Below are positions 34,613 through 35,926 of a stretch of 35,926 nucleotides of DNA, in pieces. Source of the DNA: Planctomycetes bacterium RIFCSPLOWO2_12_38_17 (GTDB lineage: Bacteria > Planctomycetota > Brocadiia > Brocadiales > Brocadiaceae); assembly GCA_001830285.1 (NCBI GenBank), contig MHYY01000017.1, forward strand, positions 1 to 35,926. The letters run 5' to 3'. The translations under genes and the position numbers were made by a program. The stretch's first letter is position 1. The number at the start of each line of letters is the position of its first letter. The notes under the pieces are model-generated. The model had not been told where the DNA came from. It worked only from the letters and a program-made list of their open reading frames with translations, and made no database searches.

Positions 34613-35789
34613 TACAATATTATTAATAACCGGGATTTTTTTTTTACCTGTATCCGTATATTTGTTTCTTACAACCTGTCTGGGCGCTTTTAGTAAAAAA
34701 GGAGGTTTGAAAGAATCAACAAGTCTGAAGAAGTTTGCCATAGTAATTTCAGCTCATAATGAAGAAAGGATAATTGGGAGGACTTTACATAGCATACAGG
34801 AGGTAGATTATCCAGCCTCTTTGTTTAATGTTTATGTTGTTGCCGATAATTGTTCGGATGACACCGCTATTATTGCTAGAAAAATGAATGCTTTATGTAT
34901 TGAAAGGTATGATGAGATAAATCGTGGTAAAGGTCATGCGTTGAGATGGTTTTTTAACGATGCATTTAAAAATAATCTTCCTGAAGATGTATTTTTAATA
35001 ATTGATGCAGATACAATAGTAAGTAAAAATATTTTAAAAGAAATGAATAAGAAGTTTTGTGAAGGTGCGCAGGTAGCAAATGTACGTTACGAAATACTTA
35101 ATCCCGGTTGCTCTGTAACTGCAAGTATCGCATTTCTTGGATTTTTGTTAAGAAATTTAAGGTACAAAGGCTTGTGTATTCTGGGTGGATCTGCCCAGTT
35201 GTTGGGCAATGGAATGGCATTTACACGAGAGATAATAAAAGATTACGGATGGCTTGCTACTTCCATTACAGAGGATAGGGAACAGTGGGCAATTCTTTAT
35301 ACTAAAGGGGTAAACGTAGAATTTGTTGACAGTGCGTCTGTATTTGCATTAATGCCAGAAACCTTTAAAGATTTCAGTGTACCAAGGGCAAGGTGGGATA
35401 TAGGTGGATTAGCTGTAAACAGGCGTTATATGTCACAATTTTTAAGAATTTTTTTCAAGAAGATGAATTTTGCCTCTTTCTTTACATTTATCGAGATTAT
35501 AACGCCACCTTTTACGTATTATTATTTTATAAGTAGTGTGTTTTGTATTATTACTTCAATAATGCAATTGACAGACATGGGTTATCACTCTTTTCTGGCG
35601 TGGTTAGTAAATATTATTTTGTTATCAACGGGGGTTTTTTCAGGTTTATTAAATACAAAGGTTGATTTTGCAGTTTATAAAAACCTTTTATTCTATTTAC
35701 CAGTCTTTGTTCCGTGGAGAATCTGGAATTTGTTGAGGGGGTATTTTCGAAGTAATCCAGAAGAATGGATTAAGTCGAAGAGACATTAA
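34605..35789 (+). CDS. Membrane glycosyltransferase family 2
   Basis: The 394-residue GT-A protein starts with one transmembrane helix (about residues 4-27) and has further helices in the last 110 residues. The catalytic core carries SAHNEERIIGRTLHSIQ, VVADNCSDDT, the metal-binding IDADT, ITEDREQWAILY with the catalytic acid, and PRARWDIGG in place of the usual Q-x-x-R-W. The arrangement is that of processive or membrane-bound GT2 enzymes such as cellulose/hyaluronan synthase relatives. It would act at the inner membrane on the same glycan. Its start overlaps the GT9 stop by eight bases. Confidence 0.9.
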   Translation: MIDTILLITGIFFLPVSVYLFLTTCLGAFSKKGGLKESTSLKKFAIVISAHNEERIIGRTLHSIQEVDYPASLFNVYVVADNCSDDTAIIARKMNALCIERYDEINRGKGHALRWFFNDAFKNNLPEDVFLIIDADTIVSKNILKEMNKKFCEGAQVANVRYEILNPGCSVTASIAFLGFLLRNLRYKGLCILGGSAQLLGNGMAFTREIIKDYGWLATSITEDREQWAILYTKGVNVEFVDSASVFALMPETFKDFSVPRARWDIGGLAVNRRYMSQFLRIFFKKMNFASFFTFIEIITPPFTYYYFISSVFCIITSIMQLTDMGYHSFLAWLVNIILLSTGVFSGLLNTKVDFAVYKNLLFYLPVFVPWRIWNLLRGYFRSNPEEWIKSKRH

Positions 35790-35836
35790 CTTATTTACGT
35801 GAATATGGTTGATAGAACCAGTATGGGGTTGATTAT

Positions 35837-35926
35837 TTGAAAATACTTCATGTTTATAAAGATTATTATCCGATACTTGGAGGGATTGAAAATCATATAA
35901 AAATCCTTGCCGAAGCCCAGGCTAAA
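35837..35926 (+). CDS. Glycosyltransferase family 4 (3' partial, N-terminus only)
   Basis: Thirty codons are visible, from TTG, running off the window. The translation starts MKILHVYKDYYPILGGIENH, the usual acceptor-domain opening of GT4 enzymes. A TTG start is chosen because the only nearby ATG (35823) is in another frame and soon meets a stop. The upstream GGGGTT is a weak ribosome binding site. It shows the locus continues beyond the window. Confidence 0.78.
   Translation, partial: MKILHVYKDYYPILGGIENHIKILAEAQAK

Noticed and set aside
1-35926. CRISPR array, tRNA, rRNA or insertion sequence
   Set aside because: I saw no regularly spaced repeats, cloverleaf sequence, rRNA stretches or transposase-like ORF.

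Overview
The window is AT-rich DNA from a diderm (Gram-negative-type) bacterium. Two predicted lipoproteins, a Wza-like outer-membrane polysaccharide export protein and a Wzx-like flippase support this. The gene mix (selenocysteine formate dehydrogenase, MEMO/AmmeMemoRadiSam protein, large glycan locus with repeated alkaline-phosphatase-superfamily genes) would suit a planctomycete of the Brocadiales type or another deep-branching anaerobe. No rRNA or other lineage marker is present, so that placement is weak inference.

Region 1 (1-8.1 kb) is housekeeping and metabolism. It holds the 3' end of an ABC transporter permease, a glutaredoxin-like miniprotein, a zinc-ribbon membrane protein coupled to yqeY, an alpha/beta hydrolase, and a minus-strand run of amrB (MEMO family), fdhA and an exported DJ-1/PfpI protein. 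fdhA reads as two ORFs only because of an in-frame TGA at 4894-4896. That codon sits at the known selenocysteine site and is followed by a SECIS-like hairpin with the fdhF-type GGUCU loop, so I call one 900-residue selenoprotein. A plus-strand PP-loop/NFACT-R protein follows.

Region 2 (8.1-11.2 kb) has a membrane-anchored coiled-coil/TPR protein, a minus-strand initiating sugar-phosphate transferase, and a divergent Wza-like export lipoprotein. The divergent promoter region carries a perfect 10-bp inverted repeat.

Region 3 (11.6-35.9 kb, continuing past the end) is a co-directional glycan locus, much of it tightly packed with overlapping genes. In order: flippase; carrier protein and ketosynthase; phosphodiesterases 1 and 2 (alkaline phosphatase superfamily, four copies in all, all with intact metal ligands and none with a signal peptide); an 8-bladed PQQ-like lipoprotein; phosphodiesterase 3; GT9; phosphodiesterase 4; GNAT-like protein; GT4; a GT-C-like membrane protein; GT4; a UDP-galactopyranose-mutase-like flavoprotein; a radical SAM protein; a GT4-like transferase; GT9; a membrane GT2; and the start of another GT4. 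The likely flow is sugar-phosphate priming, sequential glycosyl transfer, flipping and export. The carrier protein/ketosynthase pair and the four cytoplasmic phosphodiesterases are the unexplained part and the best candidate for a new glycan- or lipid-modifying system.
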